This document shows, piece by piece, positions 38,735 to 48,850 of a stretch of DNA of 64,000 nt; the stretch's first letter is position 1, and the number at the start of each line of letters is the position of its first letter. The notes below the pieces were generated by a model that did not search any database, was not told where the DNA came from, and saw only the letters and a list, made by a program, of their open reading frames with translations. Location of the stretch: positions 25,610 through 89,609 of the forward strand of contig CAIYQZ010000076.1 of NCBI GenBank assembly GCA_903928495.1. The letters run 5' to 3'. A program made the position numbers and the translations under genes. Source of the stretch: an uncultured bacterium (GTDB lineage Bacteria; Pseudomonadota; Gammaproteobacteria; Burkholderiales; Burkholderiaceae_C).

Positions 38735-39511
38735 TCAGCTTTGCTGCACCTTGGCCGCTTTGCCATCGAGGAAGGCTTTGACGCGCTCTTTGGCCTCTGG
38801 GGCGCTTTGGGCAATGGCCGCCATCAGCGCCTCGGTGAAGAAGCCCTGATCGGCGGGCTGCTCGGCAATGCGGGGCAGCGCGTGCATCAGCGCGTAGTTG
38901 GTGAGCGGCGCGTTGGTGGCAATGCGGGTGGCCAGCTCCAGGGCTTTTGCAAACGCCTCACCCTGCGGCACCAGGTACTGGGCAAAACCGACGCGGTCAC
39001 CGTCTTCTGCGTTGTAGACACGGCCGGTCAGCATCATGTCGGTCATGCGGGCCACGCCAATCAGCTTGGGAATGCGCACCGAGCCACCGCCTCCCACAAA
39101 AATGCCCCGTGTGCCTTCGGGCAGGGCATAAAACGTGGATGCATCGGCCACACGGATGTGGCAGGCGCTGGCCAGCTCCAGCCCACCGCCGACCACCGCA
39201 CCGTGCAGCGCGGCCACCACGGGCACGGGGCCGTGCTGCACCGCCTCCAGCGCGTTGTGCCACATGCGGGAGTGGTACAGGCCCTGCCCTGCGTCGCGCT
39301 CTTTCAACTCGGACAAATCCAGACCGGCGCAAAAGTGGGCGCCGTCGCCATCGATGACCGCTGCGCGGGCCTCTGGCGGCAGGCTGGAAAAGGTGTCCTT
39401 CAAGGCCAGGATCAGGCCGTCGTTCAGTGCATTGCGCTTGGCCGCGCGGGTCAGGCGCACCACGGCAACAGCGCCGTGCATGGTCAATTCAAGATCGGTA
39501 CAGGCAGTCAT
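38735..39511 (-). CDS. Enoyl-CoA hydratase (crotonase family), first gene of the side-chain operon
   Basis: A 258-residue crotonase with oxyanion-hole segments HFCAGLDLSEL (about 59-69) and GAVVGGGLELASACHIRVA (about 104-122). It would hydrate the enoyl-CoA made from the imported acid. The ATG at 39511 has GGAG nearby and is preferred over the earlier start in the same frame. It is transcribed first, with the ligase 43 bases on, and the promoter must lie in 39512-39733. Confidence 0.88.
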   Translation of the reverse strand: MTACTDLELTMHGAVAVVRLTRAAKRNALNDGLILALKDTFSSLPPEARAAVIDGDGAHFCAGLDLSELKERDAGQGLYHSRMWHNALEAVQHGPVPVVAALHGAVVGGGLELASACHIRVADASTFYALPEGTRGIFVGGGGSVRIPKLIGVARMTDMMLTGRVYNAEDGDRVGFAQYLVPQGEAFAKALELATRIATNAPLTNYALMHALPRIAEQPADQGFFTEALMAAIAQSAPEAKERVKAFLDGKAAKVQQS

Positions 39512-39640
39512 GTCGCTCCTCGGTTGTGCTGAATTATGGTTATTGAAAATAACCAAAACAACCCCTGAAGAGCGTACTTTTATCGGTGTTTACCCTTGAG
39601 AAATATCAAGAAGCAGCGGGTGCAAAACCCGAACGCCGCA

Positions 39641-39662
39641 ACGCACCTCCCAGCAGGTGCGT
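39641..39662. other. Perfect stem-loop in the intergenic region before the hemerythrin gene
   Basis: ACGCACCT and AGGTGCGT form an eight-pair perfect stem with a six-base loop. Neither strand has a T-run after it, so it is not a rho-independent terminator. It sits in 39512-39733, a gene-free stretch that must also hold the promoter of the side-chain operon. Confidence 0.45.
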
Positions 39663-39733
39663 CTGTGCAAAATCAAAAAAGAGAGCTGAAAAATATCGCC
39701 CGCATTGCGCAGGCGAACGGTAGCGTCATCAGC

Positions 39734-40264
39734 TCAGATGTAGCCCACCACCTGCGGGGCATGGCGCACATGCAGAGCCAAGGCCAGCGCATCCATGTGG
39801 TTCGATTGGCGGCTCAATATGCGATGGGCAAGCGGCAAATACTCCGCTTCTTCAAACCTCGCGTGCGCTGTGTACAACGCGGCAAACTGCCCCAGAGCCA
39901 GCACGTCGAGCGTGGTGTCTTTGCCCTTGGCCACCGCCTTCAAGCCGGGCTCCAACTGTTTCCAGCGCCCTTCAAGATCGCGGTGCTCAGAGGTGAGTCG
40001 CTCTGCCAGGGCCACCACACGTGCACGCTCCTCACCGGCTGAGGCACTGGCCGCGACCACCGGGAACAATTGCTCTTCTTCCTCCGAATGGTGTTCAAAC
40101 ACCGCATGGCGAAAGAAGTCGAGGGCCTCCTGGGCTGTGCTGCGCGCGCGCGCCGCCGCCTCAAGCAATGCAGGCAAGCCAGACACGCGGTCCAGCTTGG
40201 ACAGGATGCCCACATGGCAATTGGCGAAATCGTGAAGGGGTGTCTCGGGCGTGGAGGGGTTCAT
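39734..40264 (-). CDS. Hemerythrin-like HHE-domain protein
   Basis: A 176-residue four-helix protein with the HHE-type iron ligands spread over its helices: FANCHVGILSKL, HAVFEHHSEEEEQLFP, TSEHRDLEGRW and YTAHARFEEAEYLP. It would carry a di-iron centre that binds O2 or NO, or serves in stress protection. The gene stands alone on the minus strand upstream of the tRNA cluster. A more exact role cannot be assigned. Confidence 0.85.
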   Translation of the reverse strand: MNPSTPETPLHDFANCHVGILSKLDRVSGLPALLEAAARARSTAQEALDFFRHAVFEHHSEEEEQLFPVVAASASAGEERARVVALAERLTSEHRDLEGRWKQLEPGLKAVAKGKDTTLDVLALGQFAALYTAHARFEEAEYLPLAHRILSRQSNHMDALALALHVRHAPQVVGYI

Positions 40265-40356
40265 GTCAGTGCAGTTGATGTCAACGGCACCAATACGCCG
40301 TCGCCGCAGAGTTTGAATTCAACCCTCGCAAATGCGTTTGATCCACATCAGGAATG

Positions 40357-40433
40357 TGGCCTGCCCGGCTGGGATCGAACCAGCGACAACCGGCTTAGAA
40401 GGCCGGTGCTCTATCCAACTGAGCTACGGACAG
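40357..40433 (-). tRNA. tRNA-Arg (anticodon TCT)
   Basis: This 77-base cloverleaf includes an encoded CCA. Acceptor CTGTCCG pairs with CGGGCAG (one G-T pair). The D-arm TAGCTCAGTTGGATAGAGC, anticodon loop CTTCTAA and T-arm GGTTCGATCCC are all standard. It reads AGA codons. Confidence 0.97.
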
Positions 40434-40443
40434 TTCAACAAGA

Positions 40444-40479
40444 CAAAAGGCCCAGCACTTTGCGGCGCTGAGCCTTTTA
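40444..40479 (-). terminator. Rho-independent terminator after tRNA-Pro
   Basis: On the minus strand AAAAGGCTCAGC pairs with GCTGGGCCTTTT around a short loop and ends in a T-rich stretch. It lies between the two tRNA genes and would end the tRNA-Pro transcript. Confidence 0.7.
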
Positions 40480-40488
40480 TTTGTAGGT

Positions 40489-40565
40489 TGGTCGGGGCGG
40501 CGGGATTCGAACTCGCGACCCTCTGCTCCCAAAGCAGATGCGCTACCAGGCTGCGCTACGCCCCG
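40489..40565 (-). tRNA. tRNA-Pro (anticodon TGG)
   Basis: This 77-base cloverleaf has an encoded CCA. Acceptor CGGGGCG pairs perfectly with CGCCCCG. The anticodon loop TTTGGGA gives TGG, and the T-arm has GTTCGAATC. It reads CCA and related proline codons. Confidence 0.97.
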
Positions 40566-40592
40566 ACAAGCCTCTTAGTATAACCGTCAAAA

Positions 40593-41096
40593 TCAGTGTT
40601 CCAGCCACTTCTGCATGAAACAGGCATGGCCCATCGCCGGATCCAGTTGGTAGTCCGCAAAACCCAACGCCTCATACAGCCGACGAGCGGGGCCATTGCC
40701 CGACAGGACCTCCAGCGTCAGCTTGCATGCCCCACGGATTCTGGCCTCGTTTTCCGCCGCAGCCAGCAGCAGTCGCCCGACACCCCTCCCCCGATGGCCA
40801 GACAGGACAGCGACATCGTGCACATTCACCAGCGTCTGACACGCAAAAGTGGAAAACCCTTCGATGCAGTTGACCAGGCCAACGGGCGTGTCTGCCTCCC
40901 AGGCGATGAAACTGAAAGCCTGTGGACGCCGACCCAGTTCTGCAGCCAGGTGGCGCTTGACATGCTCACTGAGGGGCTGTCCGCCGCCGGCAGGATCACT
41001 GGCATAGGCGTCCAGCAACGCCACCAAGGCGGCAGCGTCGCGGGCATCGGTGTAATCGACGCGACGAACAGACAGGGAGTTGTGTGGGGTCACCAT
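40593..41096 (-). CDS. GNAT-family N-acetyltransferase
   Basis: A 167-residue GNAT protein with motif A in VHDVAVLSGHRGRGVGRLLL (about 92-111) and the later LEVLSGNGPARRLYEALGF, giving the Q/RxxGxG/A acetyl-CoA loop. The acceptor is unknown. Its start is six bases after the glmM stop, so it is the last gene of the ftsH-folP-glmM transcription direction. Confidence 0.88.
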   Translation of the reverse strand: MVTPHNSLSVRRVDYTDARDAAALVALLDAYASDPAGGGQPLSEHVKRHLAAELGRRPQAFSFIAWEADTPVGLVNCIEGFSTFACQTLVNVHDVAVLSGHRGRGVGRLLLAAAENEARIRGACKLTLEVLSGNGPARRLYEALGFADYQLDPAMGHACFMQKWLEH

Positions 41097-41102
41097 GAGG
41101 CT

Positions 41103-42461
41103 TCAATCCGTTTCCAGGGTTCGAGCAAGGCGCTGCGCCATGGCCTTGGCAGTGGTGGCGTCGCGGGCCTCGACCATCACGCGCACCAATGGCTCGGTAC
41201 CGCTGGGACGCACCAGCACACGACCTGTTTGTCCCAGTTCGCTCTCGACCTTGGCCACTTCACTGGCCAGACGAGCGTTGCTCTTCCAGTCTTGCCCAGG
41301 CCTGAGCCGAACATTGATCATGGTTTGGGGGAACAAAGTGACACCTGACAGCAAGTCAGCCAGGCTGCGCCCGCTGCGAACACTCGCCTGCAGGACCTGC
41401 AAAGCGGAGATCAGGCCATCACCGGTGGTGTGCCTGTCGAGCGCAAGCAAATGTCCGGAGCCCTCGCCCCCCAGCAACCAACCCCGTTTTTCAAGCTCTT
41501 CCAACACATAGCGGTCGCCCACTTTGGCCCGCACAAACTCGAAACCACTCTGCTTGAGCGCGAGTTCAACAGCCATGTTGGTCATCAACGTCCCGACGAC
41601 GCCTGCCAGTTCGGGCCCTGGTTCCAGCCCACGTGAGCGCATGCGGAGCAAACGCTCCTGCGCAATGATGTACAGAAGTTCGTCACCGTTGAACAGTCTG
41701 CCGTGCGCATCGACGAGTTGCAGCCGGTCGGCATCCCCGTCCAGGGCCACACCCAGATCGGCACGGTGAGCCTTGACCGCGTCCACCAGCGCCTGTGGGT
41801 GTGTGGCACCCACCTGATGGTTGATGTTGAGGCCATCGGGCGAACAACCGATCGCTACCACCTCGGCGCCCAGCTCATGGAACACCTTCGGGGCAATCTG
41901 GTAGGCCGCCCCGTGGGCGCCATCGATCACGATGCGCATGCCCTTGAGGGTGAGGTCATTGGGAAACGTGCTTTTGCAAAACTCGATGTAGCGGCCCGCT
42001 GCATCGTCCAGACGCCGGGCTTTGCCCAGCTCAGCGGCATTCGCCCACACGGGGGGCTCTTCGAGCACGGCCTCGACGTCCAGTTCCCAGGCGTCGGACA
42101 ACTTGGTGCCTTGGGCACTGAAAAATTTGATCCCGTTGTCGTCAAAAGGGTTATGGCTCGCGCTGATGACGACGCCCAGACTGGCACGCTGGGCGCGCGT
42201 CAGATACGCAACTGCAGGTGTGGGCACTGGGCCCAACAACACCACATCCACCCCGGCCGAGTTGAAGCCCGACTCCATTGCACTTTCCAGCATGTAACCT
42301 GAAATACGTGTGTCTTTTCCGATCAACACCGTGGGGTGCGCTTCATTGCGCTTGAGAACACGGCCCACGGCATGGGCAAGCTTCAACACAAAATCGGGGG
42401 TGATGGGAGACTGGCCCACGGTGCCGCGAATGCCATCGGTTCCAAAATACTGACGGGTCAT
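41103..42461 (-). CDS. glmM: Phosphoglucosamine mutase
   Basis: A 452-residue enzyme that interconverts glucosamine-6-phosphate and glucosamine-1-phosphate for peptidoglycan and lipopolysaccharide precursors. The phosphoserine loop [16 protein letters not shown] (about 100-115), the Mg-binding DGDADR and the C-terminal phosphate-binding [11 protein letters not shown] are intact. Full length for the family. It follows folP, the common order in proteobacteria. Confidence 0.98.
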   Translation of the reverse strand: MTRQYFGTDGIRGTVGQSPITPDFVLKLAHAVGRVLKRNEAHPTVLIGKDTRISGYMLESAMESGFNSAGVDVVLLGPVPTPAVAYLTRAQRASLGVVISASHNPFDDNGIKFFSAQGTKLSDAWELDVEAVLEEPPVWANAAELGKARRLDDAAGRYIEFCKSTFPNDLTLKGMRIVIDGAHGAAYQIAPKVFHELGAEVVAIGCSPDGLNINHQVGATHPQALVDAVKAHRADLGVALDGDADRLQLVDAHGRLFNGDELLYIIAQERLLRMRSRGLEPGPELAGVVGTLMTNMAVELALKQSGFEFVRAKVGDRYVLEELEKRGWLLGGEGSGHLLALDRHTTGDGLISALQVLQASVRSGRSLADLLSGVTLFPQTMINVRLRPGQDWKSNARLASEVAKVESELGQTGRVLVRPSGTEPLVRVMVEARDATTAKAMAQRLARTLETD

Positions 42462-42503
42462 GCTGTTTCCACTGTTTTTATCTGAACGGGTTGGCCACCG
42501 GTT

Positions 42504-43388
42504 TCATCCCTCGGCGCGTTGCGACTCTACAGCCTGCCACACCGCAAGTGCCTGACAGGTTTCACGCACGTCGTGCACCCTGACCACATGCGCTCCCTGC
42601 TGGGCGGCCATCACGGCGGCCACAACACTGGGAATCAAACGACCTTCAGCCACAAGTTGGCGGGGTGCTGCAGCGCCGCCATCACCGATGATGTGGCCCA
42701 GAGTGCTTTTTCGCGACCAACCGGCGAGCACCCCCAGCCCCAATGGCAGCAGATCCCGCTGGTGCGCAAGCAAATGCAGGTTTTGCTCAGGTGATTTGCC
42801 AAAACCAATACCGGGGTCAACAACAATGCGACTCTTTTCCACACCCAGCGCTTGAAGGTATTCACTTTGTTGCTGCAAAAATTCAACCACTTGTGACAAC
42901 ACATCACCCTGCATGGGACGCACCTGCATGGTTTGTGGATCGCGGTGCATGTGCATCAGACACACACCACACTGTGGGTGCTGGGCCACCACGGTCTGAG
43001 CCGATGGGCAGTCAGGGGTAGCGGGTTGCCGCAGCGCCCAGATGTCGTTGATGATGTCTGCCCCAGAGTCAAGGGCGGCTCGCATCACCGCAGGCTTGTA
43101 GGTATCCACTGACACAGGCACACCCAATTTCACAGCCTCGCACAACACAGGCAACAGTCGCGCCAGCTCCTGCTGGCGGGACAACGGAGGTGCACCAGGG
43201 CGTGTGGACTCGGCTCCGAGATCAAGCATGTGCGCACCATCGGCCAGCAGGCGCTCGCAGCAGGCCACAGCGTCGCGGGTGGTCGCATTCAGGCCCCCGT
43301 CGGAGAACGAGTCAGGGGTGATGTTAACGATGCCCATCACCCTGGGACGGGTCAAGTCGATTTGGAATCGGCTGGTTTGCCAGTACAT
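42504..43388 (-). CDS. folP: Dihydropteroate synthase
   Basis: A 294-residue TIM-barrel enzyme joining para-aminobenzoate to the pterin pyrophosphate in folate synthesis. Signatures are MGIVNITPDSFSDGG (about 19-33), LDLGAESTRPGAPP and DPGIGFGKSPEQN. It is the target of sulfonamides. A terminator separates it from ftsH upstream, so it may have its own promoter. Confidence 0.98.
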   Translation of the reverse strand: MYWQTSRFQIDLTRPRVMGIVNITPDSFSDGGLNATTRDAVACCERLLADGAHMLDLGAESTRPGAPPLSRQQELARLLPVLCEAVKLGVPVSVDTYKPAVMRAALDSGADIINDIWALRQPATPDCPSAQTVVAQHPQCGVCLMHMHRDPQTMQVRPMQGDVLSQVVEFLQQQSEYLQALGVEKSRIVVDPGIGFGKSPEQNLHLLAHQRDLLPLGLGVLAGWSRKSTLGHIIGDGGAAAPRQLVAEGRLIPSVVAAVMAAQQGAHVVRVHDVRETCQALAVWQAVESQRAEG

Positions 43389-43420
43389 GCATCTCCCTGC
43401 ACAAGAGTTGGCTCAGAAAT

Positions 43421-43446
43421 GAAAAACCGGGGCACTTGCCCCGGTT
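43421..43446 (-). terminator. Rho-independent terminator after ftsH
   Basis: AACCGGGGC and GCCCCGGTT form a nine-pair stem with a four-base loop, followed on the minus strand by TTTTTC. It ends ftsH transcription before folP. Confidence 0.85.
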
Positions 43447-43496
43447 GGATTCGCGAGGGTTGAAAAACCGCTGCGCTGATGTGTCTCCGCTGCCGC

Positions 43497-45428
43497 TCAG
43501 GCTGCGGTGGGTGCCGGGTCAGGCGTGACCGCCGGTGCGCCGCCGCTGCCGCCGCCACCCACGGATGGGTTGCGGGGAGTCCAGTCCTTGGGAGGCCGGG
43601 GAGGTTTGCCAGCCATGATGTCATCGAGTTGGTCGCTGTCGATGGTTTCCCACTCCAGCAAGGCCTTCGCCATGGCATGCATCTTGTCGGCGTGTTCCTC
43701 GATCAGGTCACGCGCCAGCTTGTACTGCTGGTCAATGATGCGGCGCACTTCGGCGTCGACCTTCTGCATGGTCTGTTCGCTCATGTTGGTGGTTTTGGTC
43801 ACCGAGCGGCCCAGAAACACTTCGCCTTCGTTCTCGGCGTACACCATGGGGCCCAAGGCATCAGTCATGCCGTAGCGCATCACCATGTCGCGGGCGATGG
43901 AGGTGGCACGCTCGAAGTCGTTGCTGGCACCGGTGGTCATCTGATTCATGAACACTTCTTCCGCAATGCGGCCACCAAACAGCATGCTGATCTGGTTCAG
44001 CATGTAGTCTTTGTCGTAGCTGTAGCGGTCTTGCGCAGGCAGGCTCATGGTCACGCCCAGGGCACGGCCACGGGGAATGATGGTGACCTTGTGCACAGGG
44101 TCGCACTTGGGCAACAGCTTGCCAATCAATGCATGGCCAGACTCGTGGTAGGCCGTGTTGCGGCGCTCTTCTTCGGGCATGACCATGCTCTTGCGCTCGG
44201 GGCCCATGAAGATTTTGTCTTTGGCCTTTTCAAAGTCTTGCATCTCGACGGTGCGGGCGTTGCGGCGCGCAGCCATCAGGGCGGCTTCGTTGCACAGGTT
44301 GGCCAGATCGGCACCGCTCATGCCAGGCGTGCCACGGGCGATGACGCTGGGGTTCACGTCTTGCCCCAAGGGCACTTTGCGCATGTGCACATTCAGAATT
44401 TGCTCGCGGCCACGGATGTCGGGCAGCGTCACGTACACCTGACGGTCGAAACGGCCGGGGCGCAACAGCGCAGCATCCAGAATGTCAGGGCGGTTGGTGG
44501 CAGCCACCACTATCACGCCCAGGTTGGTTTCGAAGCCATCCATCTCGACCAGCATCTGGTTCAGCGTTTGTTCGCGCTCGTCATTGCCACCGCCCAAGCC
44601 TGCACCACGCTGGCGACCCACCGCATCGATTTCGTCGATGAAGATGATGCAAGGCGCGTTTTTCTTGGCGTTTTCGAACATGTCACGAACGCGTGCAGCG
44701 CCCACACCCACGAACATTTCCACGAAGTCGGAGCCCGAAATGCTGAAAAAAGGCACCTTGGCTTCACCGGCAATGCCCTTGGCCAGCAGGGTCTTGCCGG
44801 TACCGGGAGGGCCAACCAGCAGCAAGCCACGGGGAATACGGCCACCGAGCTTCTGGAACTTGGCGGGGTCTTTCAGGAAGTCGACGACTTCCTTCACTTC
44901 CTCCTTGGCCTCGTCACAACCAGCCACGTCTGCAAAGGTGACGGTGTTGTTGTTTTCGTCGAGCATGCGGGCCTTGCTTTTGCCAAAGCTGAACGCACCG
45001 CCTTTGCCACCGCCCTGCATCTGTCGCATGAAGTACACCCACACGCCGATCAGCAGCAGCATGGGGCCCCAGCTGACGAGCAAAGTCATCAGCAGCGAAC
45101 CTTCTTCGCGGGGCTTGACGTCGAACTTCACATCGTTGGCAATCAGGTCACCCACCAAGCCGCGGTCCAAGTAGGTAGCGGTGGTGCGCACACGGCGATC
45201 GTCGATGGTGACAGCCGTGATCTCTGTGCCGCCTTGCCCCTCGGCAATGGTGGCGCTCTTGATGCGTTGGGCTTTCACCTCGTCCAAAAACTCTGAATAG
45301 CCCAGGTAGCCTGCGCCGGCCGCAGCACGGCCGTCAAACTGCTTGAACACGGTGAAAAGCACCATGGCAATCACCATCCAGACGGCGATTTTCGAAAACC
45401 ACTGATTGTTCAAGTCGGGCTCCTGCAA
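43497..45428 (-). CDS. ftsH: ATP-dependent zinc metalloprotease FtsH
   Basis: A 643-residue membrane AAA+ protease. Two transmembrane helices flank a periplasmic domain (first near 10-28, second near 105-123). The AAA module shows Walker A GPPGTGKT, Walker B IIFIDEID and the SRH region. The zinc site HESGHA lies near residue 425. It degrades misfolded membrane proteins and regulators such as LpxC and RpoH. The Gly/Ala/Pro-rich tail is variable in the family. It follows rlmE. Confidence 0.98.
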   Translation of the reverse strand: MQEPDLNNQWFSKIAVWMVIAMVLFTVFKQFDGRAAAGAGYLGYSEFLDEVKAQRIKSATIAEGQGGTEITAVTIDDRRVRTTATYLDRGLVGDLIANDVKFDVKPREEGSLLMTLLVSWGPMLLLIGVWVYFMRQMQGGGKGGAFSFGKSKARMLDENNNTVTFADVAGCDEAKEEVKEVVDFLKDPAKFQKLGGRIPRGLLLVGPPGTGKTLLAKGIAGEAKVPFFSISGSDFVEMFVGVGAARVRDMFENAKKNAPCIIFIDEIDAVGRQRGAGLGGGNDEREQTLNQMLVEMDGFETNLGVIVVAATNRPDILDAALLRPGRFDRQVYVTLPDIRGREQILNVHMRKVPLGQDVNPSVIARGTPGMSGADLANLCNEAALMAARRNARTVEMQDFEKAKDKIFMGPERKSMVMPEEERRNTAYHESGHALIGKLLPKCDPVHKVTIIPRGRALGVTMSLPAQDRYSYDKDYMLNQISMLFGGRIAEEVFMNQMTTGASNDFERATSIARDMVMRYGMTDALGPMVYAENEGEVFLGRSVTKTTNMSEQTMQKVDAEVRRIIDQQYKLARDLIEEHADKMHAMAKALLEWETIDSDQLDDIMAGKPPRPPKDWTPRNPSVGGGGSGGAPAVTPDPAPTAA

Positions 45429-45535
45429 ATGGGGTATGAGAACTCAGTTGGGGGCATTTTAGGACTTTCAAGAGCGCAGGGGCTTGACATCCGTCTAAAC
45501 CCTGACTATGCCAAGACAATCGGCGCGATAGTTTT

Positions 45536-46216
45536 TTATGTTTCGGTGGGCCGCAGTGGGCCCATGCCCACCAAAAATGTCTCGGACGACTTGTCGCGCG
45601 ACGCTTTGGGCTTGAACGGTTTGACCACCCGGAAGTGCGCTTTTAACAACTGCACAAGTTCACTGTAGCCGCTGCCGTGGAACAGCTTGACCACCAGAGC
45701 CCCCTCCGGCTTGAGGTGGGTCATGGAAAAATCCACTGCCAGCTCAATCAAATGCGCGATGCGCGCAGCGTCCACAGTGCCAATGCCCGACAGATTCGGC
45801 GCCATGTCCGACACCACCACATCGACGGCCTGGGACGCTGTTTGTTCGGCCAGGGCGTCCTGAAGGGCCTTCAATGTGCTGTCCTCGCGGAAATCGCCCT
45901 CAATGAACACCACCCCTTCTATGGCCTCCATGGGCAGGATGTCCATCGCAATGATGGTGCCGTTCAGTGCCCCGGCCGCAGCGCCCTGAGGCGACAGCTT
46001 GCGGCGCACGTACTGGCTCCATGCACCGGGGGCTGAACCCAAATCCACCACCACGTCGCCAGGCTTGATCAGGCCAAAGGTTTCGTCAATTTCTTTCAGC
46101 TTGTAGGCGGCGCGCGCGCGGAAACCCTCCTTCTTGGCCAGTTTGACGTAGGTGTCGTTCACATGGTCGTTGAGCCATGCCTTGTTGACCTTCTTGCTTT
46201 TGGTATTGACTTTCAT
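45536..46216 (-). CDS. rlmE: 23S rRNA 2'-O-ribose U2552 methyltransferase
   Basis: A 226-residue RrmJ/FtsJ-family methyltransferase with the SAM-binding [13 protein letters not shown] (about 50-62), the catalytic DMAPNLSG and the late LVVKLFHG. It methylates U2552 of 23S rRNA in assembling 50S subunits. The start is the ATG at 46216 ([15 protein letters not shown]), as a longer frame runs over the divergent yhbY. It precedes ftsH, the classic heat-shock arrangement. Confidence 0.97.
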   Translation of the reverse strand: MKVNTKSKKVNKAWLNDHVNDTYVKLAKKEGFRARAAYKLKEIDETFGLIKPGDVVVDLGSAPGAWSQYVRRKLSPQGAAAGALNGTIIAMDILPMEAIEGVVFIEGDFREDSTLKALQDALAEQTASQAVDVVVSDMAPNLSGIGTVDAARIAHLIELAVDFSMTHLKPEGALVVKLFHGSGYSELVQLLKAHFRVVKPFKPKASRDKSSETFLVGMGPLRPTET

Positions 46217-46276
46217 GCCTTGCCTGTGTTTGCCACCCCGGCGCCATGGGCGGAGGTGATGGCCGATAATTGTCCC

Positions 46277-46750
46277 ATGTCCCAGATACAACTCACCCCC
46301 GCCCAGCGCAAAGCGCACCGCGCCGATGCGCACCACCTGGCCCCTGTGGTTTTCATTGGCAACGATGGGCTCACGCCTGCCGTGACCCGTGAAACCGACC
46401 TGGCGCTCAAAGCCCATGGCCTCATCAAGGTGCGGGTCTTCTCCGATGACCGTGCTGCCCGCGAAGCCATGCTCCAGTCGCTGGCACATGAACTCAGCGC
46501 CGCGCCCATCCAGCACATCGGCAAATTGCTGGTGTTGTGGCGCCCCACCGAAGAGAAATCCAAAGCTGTGGACGAAGACCGGGGTGCAGCGCCTCGCGAT
46601 GTGAAGGTGCTGAAGTTCAGCAGTCGTGGGGGCCAACGCCCCCAAGTCAAGATGGTGCGCGTGCTGGGCAACCAGCGCCTCACCCCCGGTGGCACGATCA
46701 AGCGCGCCAAAAACAACCAGAAAAGCATCAAGAAAAGCCAGTCTGATTGA
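46277..46750 (+). CDS. yhbY: CRS1/YhbY-domain RNA-binding ribosome-assembly protein
   Basis: A 157-residue protein whose first 95 residues are a CRS1-YhbY domain (start [20 protein letters not shown], then [14 protein letters not shown] with the GNxG-like loop). The basic, Gly-rich C-terminal tail (about 110-157) is longer than in E. coli YhbY. It binds RNA in pre-50S particles. It is divergent from rlmE with a 60-base shared promoter region. Confidence 0.95.
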   Translation: MSQIQLTPAQRKAHRADAHHLAPVVFIGNDGLTPAVTRETDLALKAHGLIKVRVFSDDRAAREAMLQSLAHELSAAPIQHIGKLLVLWRPTEEKSKAVDEDRGAAPRDVKVLKFSSRGGQRPQVKMVRVLGNQRLTPGGTIKRAKNNQKSIKKSQSD

Positions 46751-46752
46751 CC

Positions 46753-48816
46753 ATGAGCATTGCCAACCCCAATCCCTTGCTTGATCTGGACGGTCTGCCC
46801 CGCTTCGATGCGATTGCACCTGCCGATGTGGCCCCTGCGCTGGACGAGCTGCTTGCACGCGCTGATGAAGCTTTGGAGTTGGTGACCGCCGACACCTTCC
46901 CCGCTCAATGGGCCGCCCTGTCGGCCACGCTCGACGTAGCGACTGAGCGCCTCGGGCGGGCCTGGGGTGCGGTCAACCACCTCAACAGCGTGGCAGACAG
47001 CCCCGAACTGCGCGCCGCCTACAACGCCGCCCTGCCCCGCGTGACCGAGTTCTGGACCCGCCTGGGCGCAGACGAACGGCTGTACGCCAAATACAAAGCG
47101 ATGGACGTTGCACAACTCACGCCTGAGCAACGCCAGGCCCACACCAACGCCATGCGTGGCTTTGTCCTGGGTGGAGCCGAGCTGCAAGGTGCGGCCAAAG
47201 AGCGCTTTGCGCAGTTACAGGAACGCCAGGCCGAGCTGGGTCAAAAATTCAGCGAGAACTCGCTGGACGCCACCGATGCCTTTGCCTACTTTGCCACCGA
47301 AGAAGAACTGGTGGGTGTGCCAACGGACGTGGTTCAAGCCGCACGTGCCGCCGCAGTGGCTGACGGCAAAGAAGGCCACAAGCTCACGCTGAAAATGCCC
47401 TCTTACCTGCCGGTGATGCAGTTTGCCCTCAGCAGTGCACTGCGCGAGCGCCTGTACCGAGCCCACACCACCCGCGCCAGCGACCAGTCAGCAGAGGAAT
47501 TCCGAAAGTTCGACAACAGCGCGGTCATGCAAGAACTGCTCGCCCTGCGCCAGGACGAAGCCGCGTTGTTGGGCTACGCCAATTTTGCAGAGGTGTCGCT
47601 GATGCCCAAAATGGCCCGCTCACCCCAGCAAGTGGTGGACTTTCTGCGAGATCTGGCCCGGCGCGCACGTCCGTTTGCTGAGCAGGATCTGGCCGATCTG
47701 CGGGCCTTCGCGGCTGAACACCTGGACCTCCCGGACCCCCAACCCTGGGACTGGAGCTACGTGGGTGAAAAGCTGAAAGAAGCCCGATACGCGTTCAGCG
47801 AACAAGAGGTGAAAACCTACTTCACCGCCCCCAAGGTGCTGCAAGGGTTGTTTCGCATCATCGAGACGCTGTTTGAAGTGGCCATTCGGCCCGACAACGC
47901 ACCCATTTGGCACCCCGGTGTGCAGTTCTTCCGGATCGAGCGTGGCACACACTTGGTAGGCCAGTTTTATCTGGACCCCGGTGCCCGCACCGGCAAGCGC
48001 GGTGGCGCCTGGATGGACGACGTGCGCGCACGCTGGCTGCGCCCAGACACCGGCGCGCTGCAAACCCCTGTGGCGCACCTGGTGTGCAACTTCGCCGAGG
48101 GCATGGGCGACAAGCCCGCACTGCTCACCCACGATGACGTCATCACCCTCTTCCACGAGTTTGGCCACGGCCTGCACCACTTGCTGACACAAGTGAACGA
48201 ACGAGACGTGTCCGGCATCAGCGGCGTGGAGTGGGACGCAGTGGAACTGCCCAGCCAGTTCATGGAAAATTTCTGCTGGGAGTGGGATGTGCTCAAGCAC
48301 ATGACCGCCCACGTGGACACAGGTGAGCCCCTGCCCCGCGCCCTGTACGACAAGATGCTGGCGGCCAAAAACTTCCAAAGTGGCCTTCAAACGCTGCGCC
48401 AGGTGGAATTTTCACTGTTTGACATGCTGCTGCACATGGGCCAAGTCCCGGTGGTCAACGGGCAACCAGACATCCTTGCCCTGCTCAAGCATGTGCGCGA
48501 CGAAGTGGCCGTGTTGCAAGCCCCGGCCTACAACCGCACCCCCCACACCTTTGGCCACATTTTTTCGGGTGGATACTCGGCCGGCTATTACAGCTACAAG
48601 TGGGCAGAGGTGTTGTCTGCCGATGCCTACGCCGCTTTTGAAGAGGCTGCGCAGCACACGGGCACCACGCTGGACGTGGCCACAGGCCGCCGCTACCGCG
48701 AAGCTGTGCTGGAAGCCGGCGGCAGCCGCCCGGCCATGGAGTCGTTCAAAGCCTTCAGGGGCCGGGAACCACAGTTGGATGCCTTGCTGCGCCATCAAGG
48801 CATGACCACAGCCTGA
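46753..48816 (+). CDS. prlC: Oligopeptidase A (M3 family)
   Basis: A 687-residue zinc metallopeptidase that degrades short peptides, including signal-peptide fragments, in the cytoplasm. The zinc motif HEFGH lies near residues 468-472 inside [13 protein letters not shown], with the third ligand Glu further on. The ATG at 46753 starts just after the yhbY stop, and a TTG six bases earlier is less likely. It is probably co-transcribed with yhbY. Confidence 0.97.
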   Translation: MSIANPNPLLDLDGLPRFDAIAPADVAPALDELLARADEALELVTADTFPAQWAALSATLDVATERLGRAWGAVNHLNSVADSPELRAAYNAALPRVTEFWTRLGADERLYAKYKAMDVAQLTPEQRQAHTNAMRGFVLGGAELQGAAKERFAQLQERQAELGQKFSENSLDATDAFAYFATEEELVGVPTDVVQAARAAAVADGKEGHKLTLKMPSYLPVMQFALSSALRERLYRAHTTRASDQSAEEFRKFDNSAVMQELLALRQDEAALLGYANFAEVSLMPKMARSPQQVVDFLRDLARRARPFAEQDLADLRAFAAEHLDLPDPQPWDWSYVGEKLKEARYAFSEQEVKTYFTAPKVLQGLFRIIETLFEVAIRPDNAPIWHPGVQFFRIERGTHLVGQFYLDPGARTGKRGGAWMDDVRARWLRPDTGALQTPVAHLVCNFAEGMGDKPALLTHDDVITLFHEFGHGLHHLLTQVNERDVSGISGVEWDAVELPSQFMENFCWEWDVLKHMTAHVDTGEPLPRALYDKMLAAKNFQSGLQTLRQVEFSLFDMLLHMGQVPVVNGQPDILALLKHVRDEVAVLQAPAYNRTPHTFGHIFSGGYSAGYYSYKWAEVLSADAYAAFEEAAQHTGTTLDVATGRRYREAVLEAGGSRPAMESFKAFRGREPQLDALLRHQGMTTA

Positions 48817-48850
48817 CGCAAAACGCCACAACCCAGGAACACACGCCATC

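Noticed and set aside
39641-39662. Intergenic hairpin as a rho-independent terminator
   Set aside because: Neither strand has a T-run after the stem.
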